DNA from: an uncultured Oscillospiraceae bacterium
GTDB taxonomy: Bacteria; Bacillota; Clostridia; Oscillospirales; Oscillospiraceae
Direction of reading: 5' to 3'
Assembly (NCBI GenBank): GCA_905233785.1
Contig: CAJOCV010000073.1
Span: forward strand, 1 to 15,985
Length of the DNA stretch: 15,985 nucleotides
Shown here: positions 6,686 to 13,231 of the stretch, piece by piece
Position numbering within the stretch: position 1 is the stretch's first letter
How the letters are laid out: the number at the start of each line of letters is the position of its first letter
Notes under the pieces: generated by a model
What the model was told of the DNA's origin: nothing
The model's database searches: none
The model's input: the letters and a program-made list of their open reading frames with translations, nothing else
Translations under genes and position numbers: made by a program

Positions 6686-8320
6686 TTATTCGACTTGCCC
6701 GAAATCGTAAGGGATCGCGTCCTGTGTCAGGAACCAGTTGGGCGGGGTCACGTTGTCGCCCTGACCGTGGGGAGCATAGAGCGGGTCATTGCGGATGTAG
6801 GCGTAGGAGTAAGGCGCGTTGTCATACTGCATATCGACGCGCAGCTTCTCATAGGCCTCGGAGGGCTTGAGCCGCCCGTCGGAATAGGAGCCGTCCCAAC
6901 GCCACTCCTCGCGTGTGGGGTCCAGATCCTTGGTATTGATGGTGCAGTCGGGCGCTCGGCGCTGCATTTCCTCCACCTGCTCAGCCGGCACCGGGTCAAG
7001 GCAGCCGATCCAAAGGCGCTGAAGCTGCGTGAGACCGTAGAGAGGGGTAATATCGGTCAAGGAGAAGTTGTAGCAGATGTTGAGATACTTGAGCTCGTGC
7101 AGCTCGGCAAGCGGACGCAGATCGTTGAGCGCGCTGGTCTGCAGCTCGGCGTAGGTAAGATGCGGGCAGCTTGCGAGGGGGCTTAAATCGCTCACGTTTG
7201 AAAGGGCGATGATCAGCGTCTCCAGCTCCGGCATATAGGCGCAGAAATCCAGGTTGCCCAGATAGGAGTTATGCCCGAGATCCAGGTGCTTGACCTTGGT
7301 GCAGTATTTGAGCGCTTGGGTGTTCTCCGGGGAGAGCTCGCCGCCGATGCCGGGGTTGGAGGCCAGAATGCGCGTCACATCCGTGCGAGCGGTGTAGCCT
7401 GTGCCGAACCAGATGCGCCACACTACCTCCGCGTTGGGAAGCCCGTCCCGGATTTCCGCCATGTATTCATCGTCCACGCCGCAGAAATCCATGTCCAAAT
7501 AGCGCAGGCGGGGCATACAGGCCGTGACCTTCTTTACCAGCTCGCCCTGATCGCTGATCGTGATATGGTTGAGATCAAGCTCCTCCGTGTCGAGCGTCAG
7601 CTCCTTGCCGTAGAGGGTAAAGGCCGCGGAAAACGTGGCCTGGGGCGCGGCCTGCTGCATGGCGGCCAGCGTCTCCCAGCTGACCGTGGGCGCCGCAGCG
7701 TCAAAGCTTCCCAGCTCTACCTGTCGAAGAGCCTGCATCTGCGGCATCCAGGCGGCAATTACGCGGGCGTCTATCGTGGAGACATCGCGCAGATCCAGCT
7801 CTGTCGTGTTGAGATCCAGCGCCTGCCCGCGCCAGGCGGGCGTATACTCCACCGCCAGCGCCGGATACTGCTCACCCACGAGCGCCGCCAGCGACCCATC
7901 CTCCAGAAGGCCGAGCCGCAGCTCCCGCAGGGCGGGAAGATACCTGAGCATCAGCACCGCTTCCTGCAGTGTCTCCCTCGGCAGCGCCGAGAGATCGAGC
8001 GAAGAGGTATCATTGCCCACAGTGAGTCCGTCCGCCACCGGCACCGTGTAGCGCAGGCTCACATCGGGGTGCGCCGCCTGCCAGTCGAGGATCGCATCGA
8101 GGCATTGGCTCCCGCTCAGGTCCGCGCTGTGCAGGCGCGGAAGCTGCTCCAGCAGCGCGATCTCGTCATTGCCAAGAACAGCGGTGATCTCCGTCGTGCT
8201 TTTCGGGTCGTATTCCACGCCGCCGATCATGACCGGCTCCGCCGGCTGCATATTCCCCTGCCCGCAAGCAGTGAGACACAGGGCGAGGAGGAGGGTCAAG
8301 AGTAGAAAGCGTTTCTTCAT
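6686..8320 (-). CDS. Leucine-rich-repeat lipoprotein
   Basis: 544 residues. A type II signal peptide starts MKKRFLLLTLLLALCLTAC, with lipobox L-T-A-C ending at Cys19, so it is predicted to be lipid-anchored on the outer face of the membrane. Two related modules of roughly 110-130 residues follow (ELDL stretches at 174-177 and 247-250; MPRLRYLDMDFCGV at 269-282). A run of about 22-residue LRRs comes next (HLDLGHN 345-351, NVSDLSPLASCPHL 375-388, KYLNICYNFSLTDITPLYGL 411-430). A C-terminal tail of about 75 residues has SYAYIRNDPLYAPHG (505-519). The start at 8318-8320 is chosen because GGAG lies 6 nt upstream and it gives a clean signal peptide; the ATG 12 bp upstream does not fit. Function is unknown; such proteins are usually surface binding proteins. 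It is a paralogue of the gene just upstream. Confidence 0.88.
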   Translation of the reverse strand: MKKRFLLLTLLLALCLTACGQGNMQPAEPVMIGGVEYDPKSTTEITAVLGNDEIALLEQLPRLHSADLSGSQCLDAILDWQAAHPDVSLRYTVPVADGLTVGNDTSSLDLSALPRETLQEAVLMLRYLPALRELRLGLLEDGSLAALVGEQYPALAVEYTPAWRGQALDLNTTELDLRDVSTIDARVIAAWMPQMQALRQVELGSFDAAAPTVSWETLAAMQQAAPQATFSAAFTLYGKELTLDTEELDLNHITISDQGELVKKVTACMPRLRYLDMDFCGVDDEYMAEIRDGLPNAEVVWRIWFGTGYTARTDVTRILASNPGIGGELSPENTQALKYCTKVKHLDLGHNSYLGNLDFCAYMPELETLIIALSNVSDLSPLASCPHLTYAELQTSALNDLRPLAELHELKYLNICYNFSLTDITPLYGLTQLQRLWIGCLDPVPAEQVEEMQRRAPDCTINTKDLDPTREEWRWDGSYSDGRLKPSEAYEKLRVDMQYDNAPYSYAYIRNDPLYAPHGQGDNVTPPNWFLTQDAIPYDFGQVE

Positions 8321-8354
8321 TGCATGCTCCAAAGCAAAAAGCTTGTATTTTCAT

Positions 8355-8525
8355 GACTCCCCCCTGGGGAGCCTATATCGTCGCGAAGCGACGCCAAAAC
8401 GATTTAGGCAATACCGCATAATGCGGCAAGAGCAGATTCCGAGAAAAACCGAGTTCTGATGATGGCAATTTTTCGCAGGAATACTTTGTGTATTGCAAGA
8501 AAAAATAGAGCGGCAGACTCACACG
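8355..8525. repeat. Palindrome-rich sequence replacing the 3' end of the upstream LRR gene
   Basis: This stretch separates the homologous part of the LRR gene at 8373-9734 from the next gene. It contains several small palindromes: GACTCCCC...GGGGAGCC (8355-8373), GTCGCGAAGCGAC (8380-8392), CCGCAT-A-ATGCGG (8414-8426), and an imperfect TTTTTCGCAGGAATAC/GTATTGCAAGAAAAA pair (about 8469-8505). GTCGCGAAGCGAC is the reverse complement of a hairpin inside the element at 2397-2509. It looks like non-coding repeat DNA. Edges are estimates: the right edge is where similarity to the paralogue stops, near 8525. Confidence 0.5.
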
Positions 8526-9734
8526 AATATAGCCGGTGACGCGCCAGTTGCCGGTGGTAGGATCGACCACCTCGGTGTTGATCTCACAGTCCGGCGCGAT
8601 CTCCCGCATTCTCGCCACCTGGTCGGCGGGGATCGGGGTAATGCAGCCGATCCAGAGACGCAGCAGGTCGGGCAGGTTGTACAGGGGTGAAATATCCGTC
8701 AGCCCCTCGAGCTTGCAGATGTTCAGATGCCGCAGCTCTTTAAGGTTGGCAAGGGGGCTTAGATCCGTAACGCTGGTGGTCTGGGTCTCCAGATACTCCA
8801 GATGTGGGCAGGCCTCCAGGGGGCTTAGGTCACGAATCGGGTTCATGGCGATGACCGCGACTTCGAGATTGGGCATCCCGCGCACGAACTCAATGTTGGT
8901 CAGGCTCTCATTGTGGCCGAGATCGAGGTATTTGCAGCCGTCACAGTATTTGAGCACGGTCACGTCAGCATCGTGCAGCTCTCCCGCCACGGAAGGCCGG
9001 GAGGCAAGGATGCGCTCCACGTCGGTACGCACACTGTAGCCCTTAAAGTTCACACGCCAGACGACGTTCACGTTGGGAAAGGCCTGCCGGATGGCGTACA
9101 TGTCCTCATGTCCCACGCCGCAGCTGTCCATGTCAAGATAGGTGCAGCGCGTCATATAGGGAAGCACCTTCGTCACCGCGGCTCCGCGGTCATTCACGGA
9201 AACATGGCTGAGGTTCAGGGTCTCGTTGGCAAGGTTCTGGCTGGTGCCGTAAAGCGTGAAGCCGTAGTCCAGCGCGGCGTTCGGCGCGGCGTTATGGATC
9301 GCCGCAATATCGTCCCAGCTCAGGCCGTCTCCCTCGTTTCCGAGCACGACGCGCGCAAGAGCGGGAAACTGCCCAAGGCTTGCGGCGGCGGAGAGGATCG
9401 CGTCCCGCCCGCGCCCGCTCAGATTGAGCTCCCGCGTGTCGGAGGGGTAGTCCTCGCCGAGTACGTTCACCATGACCACCGGCTCCGGCGTTGGGGCGGG
9501 CGTTTCGGCGGCGGCCGGTTCCTCATACACGGGCGCGGGCTCCGGCGTCTGTACCGCTTCTGGCGTGTCCTCGGGAGCGGAAGTCAAAACAATGGGCGTC
9601 GGCGTCTCTGCGGCGGGCTCGGGCGCTGTCGGGCGGCCGCTGCCGATCTGCATAAACAGGGAACCGCTGCTGAGCACCAGGGCAGCCACAAACAGCAGAG
9701 ACAGAATTTTCTTGATGGTATGCCAGACTTTCAT
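8373..9734 (-). CDS. Membrane-anchored leucine-rich-repeat protein with altered C-terminus
   Basis: 453 residues. A signal anchor lies at about 10-29, followed by a Pro/Thr/Glu/Ala linker (about 34-86, with ETPTP and TPEP units). One N-terminal module (about 88-235, with YLDMDSCGV at 199-207) and LRRs (YLDLGHNESLTNI 269-281, IRDLSPLEACPHL 300-312, SVTDLSPLANLKELRHLNIC 321-340) follow. It aligns closely with the downstream LRR lipoprotein through NWRVTG (396-401). After about residue 403 the likeness stops, and some 50 residues (RVSLPLYFFLQY...) are translated from palindrome-rich DNA; the paralogue has about 70 more residues here. It is thus probably truncated and readable only by chance. The start at 9734 has GGAGG 7 nt upstream; an ATG 54 codons earlier would lie in the leader. 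Function unknown. Confidence 0.83.
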   Translation of the reverse strand: MKVWHTIKKILSLLFVAALVLSSGSLFMQIGSGRPTAPEPAAETPTPIVLTSAPEDTPEAVQTPEPAPVYEEPAAAETPAPTPEPVVMVNVLGEDYPSDTRELNLSGRGRDAILSAAASLGQFPALARVVLGNEGDGLSWDDIAAIHNAAPNAALDYGFTLYGTSQNLANETLNLSHVSVNDRGAAVTKVLPYMTRCTYLDMDSCGVGHEDMYAIRQAFPNVNVVWRVNFKGYSVRTDVERILASRPSVAGELHDADVTVLKYCDGCKYLDLGHNESLTNIEFVRGMPNLEVAVIAMNPIRDLSPLEACPHLEYLETQTTSVTDLSPLANLKELRHLNICKLEGLTDISPLYNLPDLLRLWIGCITPIPADQVARMREIAPDCEINTEVVDPTTGNWRVTGYIRVSLPLYFFLQYTKYSCEKLPSSELGFSRNLLLPHYAVLPKSFWRRFATI

Positions 9735-9826
9735 ACGATGGCCTCCAAACCTTCTTTGACCATTATGAAGAAAAAAACACTTGGAAAGCTTTTCGACCGT
9801 GCAAAGCGTTTCCTGAAGATCTGCTG

Positions 9827-9872
9827 CTCCGGCAGCGCGAGCAAGCTGTCTGCAAATGTTGCATTGCCGGAG
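9827..9872 (-). promoter_or_regulatory. 5'-terminal leader hairpin of the LRR operon
   Basis: CTCCGGCA (9865-9872 on the minus strand) pairs perfectly with TGCCGGAG (9827-9834). Its 5' arm coincides with the predicted transcript start (about 9871), so the mRNA would begin with this stem. It lies in a 137-nt leader. No riboswitch or T-box signature was recognised; a stabilising or regulatory role is inference. Confidence 0.45.
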
Positions 9873-9877
9873 AGACA

Positions 9878-9906
9878 AGTATAGCATCGAACCCACTCTT
9901 TTGCAA
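9878..9906 (-). promoter_or_regulatory. Promoter of the LRR-LRR-phosphoesterase genes
   Basis: On the minus strand, TTGCAA (9901-9906) and TATACT (9878-9883) are separated by 17 bp. The predicted start is about 9871. No other clear promoter is seen before the two downstream minus-strand genes, so it may serve all three. Confidence 0.75.
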
Positions 9907-9986
9907 GGAAAAAGCCCGGAGGATCCAGGGAATTGAGCGCCGCAGGGCGCGCCGCGACCCAGGAACGCTCATGGCGCAGGGGGATC

Positions 9987-10011
9987 GGCCGGAATCCGTC
10001 AATTTCCGGCC
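9987..10011 (-). terminator. Possible hairpin at the end of thyA-folA
   Basis: GGCCGGAA (9987-9994) and TTCCGGCC (10004-10011) form an 8-bp stem that overlaps the folA stop. No T run follows on the minus strand, so termination here is doubtful. The stretch 9907-9986 holds nothing else recognisable. Confidence 0.3.
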
Positions 10012-10493
10012 ATGCGCTCATAGGTGCAGAAGCGATAGCGCAGGCCGTTTTCCTCCTGCCAGGGGCTTTCTTCGGCGCATACCCAGTCGGGCAGGGCGTC
10101 CAGATTCGGGAAAAAGCTATCCGAATGTGGGACGAGATCAATTTTTGTCAGATAAACACGCTTTAAGCAGGGGAAGAACTGTCTGTATACGCTGGCGCCG
10201 CCGATCACGAGGCAGCGCGTGTGTTTCTCGGCCGCAAGCAGCGCTTCCTCAGTGGAATGCACAAGCTCCGCACCCTCAATTTGTATATTTTGCCGGGATA
10301 CGACGATGTTGTACCGTCCCTTGAGGGGCTTGCCGCCGGGAAAATCCCCCAGTGTGCGCCGCCCGACGATCACCGCCGCGTCCTTTGTCAGCTCGCGAAA
10401 ATGCGCCCGGTCGGCCTTCAGAACCACGGGCTGCGTCCCGTTCGCGCCGATGCCCCAGTCGGCGTAAACCGCCACGATTGCTTCCAGCTCCAT
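9999..10493 (-). CDS. folA: Dihydrofolate reductase
   Basis: 164 residues. It reduces dihydrofolate to tetrahydrofolate with NADPH, recycling the product of ThyA. Seen: IVAVYADWGIGANG (6-19, family Met20-loop region), LKADRAHFRELT (25-36), whose D28 is the likely active-site acid, VIVGRRTLGDFPGGKPL (41-57), NIVVSR (62-67) and the NADPH-binding VIGGASVY (96-103). Length matches bacterial DHFR (about 160). The start at 10491-10493 was chosen because GAGGT lies 7 nt upstream and the residues before it (encoded within thyA in another frame) do not resemble DHFR. It starts 10 bp after the thyA stop, and its ribosome site overlaps the thyA stop region, so translation is coupled. The motif LPWH of many DHFRs is replaced by QPVVL. 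Confidence 0.93.
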   Translation of the reverse strand: MELEAIVAVYADWGIGANGTQPVVLKADRAHFRELTKDAAVIVGRRTLGDFPGGKPLKGRYNIVVSRQNIQIEGAELVHSTEEALLAAEKHTRCLVIGGASVYRQFFPCLKRVYLTKIDLVPHSDSFFPNLDALPDWVCAEESPWQEENGLRYRFCTYERMAGN

Positions 10494-10503
10494 ACGCGAC
10501 ACC

Positions 10504-11334
10504 TCAAACTGCGACCGGGATCTTATGCTCGAAGGGGGCGTACTCGTAGCCCTCAACGCGGAAGCTGTCGCGCGTAAAGGCGTAGAAATCCTTCACCGCG
10601 GGGTCAATAAGGAAACGCGGCGCGGGCTTCGGCTCGTTTGCGAGGATCTCCTCAATAATGGGCACATGGCGGTCATAGATGTGCGCGTCGGCGATCACAT
10701 GCACAAATTCTCCGGGCTCGAAGCCGGAGACCTGTGCCAACATCATCGTCAGCACCGCGTACTGCACCACGTTCCAGTTGTTGGCAGCCAGCATGTCCTG
10801 GCTGCGCTGGTTCAAAATGGCGTTCAGGCGGCTTCCCGTGACATTGAAGGTCATGGAGTAGGCGCAGGGGTAGAGCGCCATTTCGCTCAAGTCGGCGAAG
10901 GTGTAGATATTCGTCATGATGCGGCGGGAGGCGGGATTGTGCTTCAAATCCCACAGCACCTTATCCACCTGATCCATGTCCCCCTGGGGATAGTGATGCT
11001 TCACACCGAGCTGATAGCCGTAGGCTTTGCCGATGGAGCCGTTTTCGTCCGCCCAGGCGTCCCACACGCGGGTACGCAGATCATGGACGTTGTTGCTCTT
11101 CTTCTGCCAGATCCACAGAAGCTCGTCAATGGCGCTCTTCCAGTAGGTGCGCCGCAGCGTGAGAAGAGGAAACTCCTCCGACAGATCGTAACGGTTCACA
11201 ATTCCAAACTTTTTGACCGTGTGCGCCGGGGTACCGTCGTCCCAGTGGGGGCGAACCTCCCGGTCGGTGTCCCAGACGCCGTTTTTCAGAATATCTTCGC
11301 AGTTTTGGATAAAGATTTCGTCCGCTCTGCTCAT
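10504..11334 (-). CDS. thyA: Thymidylate synthase (divergent type)
   Basis: 276 residues. It methylates dUMP to dTMP using methylene-tetrahydrofolate and yields dihydrofolate for FolA. Seen: SRR (136-138, phosphate-binding arginines), the nucleophile in LYPCAYS (154-160, Cys157), NQRSQD (175-180), NNWNVVQY (185-192), DAHIYDRH (216-223) and a C-terminal KIPVAV like the family KxPVAI. The residue after the catalytic Cys is Ala, where ordinary ThyA has His, and YPCAY replaces LPPCH. I believe a subgroup of clostridial ThyA shares this, but I cannot check. The start at 11332-11334 has AAGGAAG about 8 nt upstream and gives MSRADEIF; the longer reading frame is leader. It forms an operon with folA and is divergent from dpaA. 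Confidence 0.93.
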   Translation of the reverse strand: MSRADEIFIQNCEDILKNGVWDTDREVRPHWDDGTPAHTVKKFGIVNRYDLSEEFPLLTLRRTYWKSAIDELLWIWQKKSNNVHDLRTRVWDAWADENGSIGKAYGYQLGVKHHYPQGDMDQVDKVLWDLKHNPASRRIMTNIYTFADLSEMALYPCAYSMTFNVTGSRLNAILNQRSQDMLAANNWNVVQYAVLTMMLAQVSGFEPGEFVHVIADAHIYDRHVPIIEEILANEPKPAPRFLIDPAVKDFYAFTRDSFRVEGYEYAPFEHKIPVAV

Positions 11335-11397
11335 GTTGTGGCACTTCCTTTTCGTGAAATACGTTCTTCGTAAACTCTTCCAAAGGGGATTACGAGA

Positions 11398-11427
11398 ATT
11401 ATACCACAGGCACCCCGTTTCCCGCAA
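11398..11427 (-). promoter_or_regulatory. Probable thyA-folA promoter
   Basis: On the minus strand, TTGCGG (11422-11427) and a consensus TATAAT (11398-11403) are 18 bp apart. The predicted start near 11391 gives a leader of about 57 nt. It overlaps, on the other strand, a candidate mother-cell promoter for dpaAB. Confidence 0.65.
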
Positions 11428-11439
11428 GCACATAGAATA
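11411..11439 (+). promoter_or_regulatory. Candidate sigma-K promoter of dpaAB
   Basis: CACC (11411-11414) lies 16 bp before CATAGAATA (11431-11439), which fits the sigma-K pattern AC-16/17-CATAnnnTA known from Bacillus, where dipicolinate synthase is a sigma-K gene. Caution: the transcript would start near 11446, inside the GGAGGTG ribosome site at 11444-11450, which weakens the case. Confidence 0.3.
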
Positions 11440-11455
11440 CCCCGGAGGTGATGGG

Positions 11456-12316
11456 ATGCGAGTTGCCGTTGTCGGCGGGGATCGGCGCGCGGCGATCCTG
11501 GCCTCGGAGCTTTTGCGACGGGGGCATCGGGTACACAGCTTTGCGCTCGAAAAGGCGGAGTTGCCCGCGGAGATCCCGCGCGAGCTGAGCCTGCAGGTCT
11601 GTACTTACGGGGCGGATTGCGTGATTTTGCCCGTCCCGGCAGAGCGGGGCGGGCTGTTGAACGCGCCGCTTGGCTTAAACGCTGTGAGCATGGATGAGAC
11701 GATCAGCGCTCTCTGGCCGGAAAGCCTGGTGCTGGGCGGAAAATTCAGTGGAAAAAGCCTTGAGCTTGCGCGTCGCGGCAGGCTTCGCTTGGAGGACGTG
11801 ATGCGCCGGACGGACTTTGTCACGGCAAACGCCGCGATCACAGCCGAGTGCGCGGTGGGGCTTTTGTTGCGCGAGAGCGAGCGGGCCATACTCGGCAGCC
11901 GCTGTCTGGTCGTCGGCTGGGGGCGGATCGGGCGGCAGCTTGCGCCGCGGCTCCGCGCCCTGGGGGCGGTCGTCACCGTCGCGGCGCGTGACCCCGCCGA
12001 CCGCGCGGAGGCGGAGGCCTTGGGGCTTTACGCTCTGGATTACAACGCGCTGGAGAGCGCGGCGGAGGAGACGGATTTTGTGCTCAATACCGTGCCCGCC
12101 CGGGTGCTGACGGACGCCTTTCTCTGCTGCCTTACGGCAGAGACGCTTCTTGTGGAGCTGGCCTCCCCACCCGGCGGCTTTGATGCAATGCTGGCAAAAA
12201 ACATCGGCCTGCGGGTGCTTGAAGCGCCGGGACTTCCCGGCAAAAGCGCTCCGTACGCGGCGGCGATGCTGCTGCTCAAGACTTTGGAGCAGGTACTGCG
12301 TGAACAGGAGGAATAG
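11456..12316 (+). CDS. dpaA: Dipicolinate synthase subunit A
   Basis: 286 residues. With DpaB it converts the lysine-pathway intermediate dihydrodipicolinate (or its precursor) to dipicolinic acid, in the mother cell, for loading into the spore core. Seen: an N-terminal nucleotide-binding-like strand MRVAVVGGDRRAAILASELL (1-20), NAAITAECAVGLLL (125-138, family NAxxTAEGA), and a second Rossmann fold with GWGRIG (154-159) followed by AARDP. Length is normal for the family. The start at 11456 follows GGAGGTG with 5 nt between; the open frame extends further upstream only over the thyA promoter and start. The stop is 1 nt before the dpaB ATG, and the dpaB ribosome site lies within the dpaA end, so the pair is translationally coupled. 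Confidence 0.95.
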   Translation: MRVAVVGGDRRAAILASELLRRGHRVHSFALEKAELPAEIPRELSLQVCTYGADCVILPVPAERGGLLNAPLGLNAVSMDETISALWPESLVLGGKFSGKSLELARRGRLRLEDVMRRTDFVTANAAITAECAVGLLLRESERAILGSRCLVVGWGRIGRQLAPRLRALGAVVTVAARDPADRAEAEALGLYALDYNALESAAEETDFVLNTVPARVLTDAFLCCLTAETLLVELASPPGGFDAMLAKNIGLRVLEAPGLPGKSAPYAAAMLLLKTLEQVLREQEE

Positions 12317-12317
12317 C

Positions 12318-12908
12318 ATGGAGAAAAAACGCCTGGGGGTCGCGCTCTGCGGCTCCTACTGCACCTATGAGAAGCTTTTCGCGGCGCTCCCCGCGCTGAG
12401 AAAGGAGTTTGACCTTGTGCCCATCATGAGTGACACCGCCGCCGAGACGGACAGCCGCTTCGGCACGGCCGCGGATCATATTCACCGGCTCATGGAGCTC
12501 ACCGGGCATACAGTGGTCACAACGATCGCGGAGGCCGAGCCGCTGGGGCCGAAGGCGCCGCTGGATGTGCTGCTGATTGCGCCCTGCACGGGCAACACCT
12601 TGGCAAAGCTGGCTCACGGCGTCACGGACAGCGCCGTGACCATGGCGGCGAAGGCGCATCTGCGAAACGGGAGGCCTGTGGTCATTGCCTTCTCCACCAA
12701 CGACGGGCTCTCCGCCTCGGCGGAGAACATCGGGAAGCTCCTGAATCGCAAGCATTTTTATTTTGTTCCCTTCGGGCAGGACGATCCGGATCAAAAGCCC
12801 TTCTCCCTCCAGGCGGACTTTACCCGCCTGGGCGAAACGCTGCAGGCGGCGCTGGAGCGCCGGCAGATACAGCCCATTTTGTGCGGCGCTGTGAAGAAAG
12901 TCCCCTGA
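12318..12908 (+). CDS. dpaB: Dipicolinate synthase subunit B
   Basis: 196 residues, a flavoprotein-like (HFCD fold) subunit that works with DpaA. Seen: GVALCGSYCTYEKL (7-20), VPIMSDTAAETDSRFG (34-49), LLIAPCTGNTLAKLAHGVTD (85-104) and PVVIAFSTNDGLSASAENIG (120-139), then HFYFVPFGQDDPDQKP (146-161), all characteristic of SpoVFB/DpaB. AGGAGG at 12306-12311 is 6 nt before the ATG. It is the second gene of a two-gene operon. The presence of DpaAB means this organism does not need the EtfA-dependent route used by some clostridia that lack it (family knowledge). Confidence 0.96.
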   Translation: MEKKRLGVALCGSYCTYEKLFAALPALRKEFDLVPIMSDTAAETDSRFGTAADHIHRLMELTGHTVVTTIAEAEPLGPKAPLDVLLIAPCTGNTLAKLAHGVTDSAVTMAAKAHLRNGRPVVIAFSTNDGLSASAENIGKLLNRKHFYFVPFGQDDPDQKPFSLQADFTRLGETLQAALERRQIQPILCGAVKKVP

Positions 12909-12987
12909 AGTCATAGGGGCGGCCCTAAAGGACTAGCTTTGCGTCGCTGTCAGCCGCCCGCGCGGGAAACACAAAATATGCAGGAAT

Positions 12988-13031
12988 AATGGGTGAATTC
13001 GCTTGAAATACTGCGAATCCGCCCATTTTCT
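12988..13031 (+). terminator. dpaAB terminator, related to the hairpin at 5237-5280
   Basis: AATGGGTGAATTCGC (12988-13002) pairs with GCGAATCCGCCCATT (13013-13027): 13 Watson-Crick pairs, one G-T and one mismatch, then TTTCTG. It lies 80 nt after the dpaB stop. The stem sequence is nearly the same as that of the terminator at 5237-5280, so the two probably derive from one repeat family. Confidence 0.75.
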
Positions 13032-13161
13032 GCGTGTAAAATTACACTTTTCTGCCGGGCGGAGCCTCTACGGAACAAAGACGGGATCTTGACCTTTTTC
13101 ACACCCCCTTTGCGCTGAGGCGGTTTCATCATCGTTTTCTTCATTTTTTAGCGCTCCCCTC

Positions 13162-13189
13162 TTGACAAATCGAAAATTTGTGTTATTGT
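13162..13189 (+). promoter_or_regulatory. Promoter of the GntR-ABC operon
   Basis: A consensus -35 TTGACA (13162-13167) is followed at 16 bp by TATTGT (13184-13189), a weak -10 that lies inside the left arm of the inverted repeat. The overlap suggests that a bound repressor would block RNA polymerase. Confidence 0.6.
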
Positions 13190-13216
13190 ATTAATTGCTT
13201 AGTACAATAACACAAA
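13177..13216. promoter_or_regulatory. Operator: perfect 14-bp inverted repeat before the GntR gene
   Basis: TTTGTGTTATTGTA (13177-13190) and TACAATAACACAAA (13203-13216) are exact reverse complements around a 12-bp spacer. It sits between the -35 box and the ribosome site GGAGGTG (13218-13224). By analogy with YtrA-type GntR proteins, which repress their own operons, it is the likely binding site for the regulator encoded directly downstream. Confidence 0.8.
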
Positions 13217-13231
13217 CGGAGGTGCGAAACA

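Larger units (their letters stand above)
12909..13231. other. Intergenic region between dpaB and the GntR operon (323 bp)
   Basis: No convincing gene. It holds, in order: a GGGCGGC/GCCGCCC inverted pair (12917-12923 / 12953-12959), the dpaAB terminator hairpin (12988-13027), a short palindrome GTGTAA-AA-TTACAC (about 13034-13047), an unassigned stretch (13050-13160), and the promoter and operator of the GntR operon (13162-13216). Confidence 0.8.

Noticed and set aside
7271..9884. Long plus-strand open frames opposite the two LRR genes (7271-8305, 8913-9884)
   Set aside because: They mirror the LRR coding sequence; Arg/His-rich products without motifs, and the sense-strand proteins have clear signal peptides and repeats.
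12950..13144. Small basic minus-strand ORF (64 codons, MKKTMMKPPQRK...)
   Set aside because: A GGGGAG-like site precedes it, but the second half runs through the dpaAB terminator hairpin and it has no recognised family. Too little to call a gene, though a short peptide cannot be excluded.
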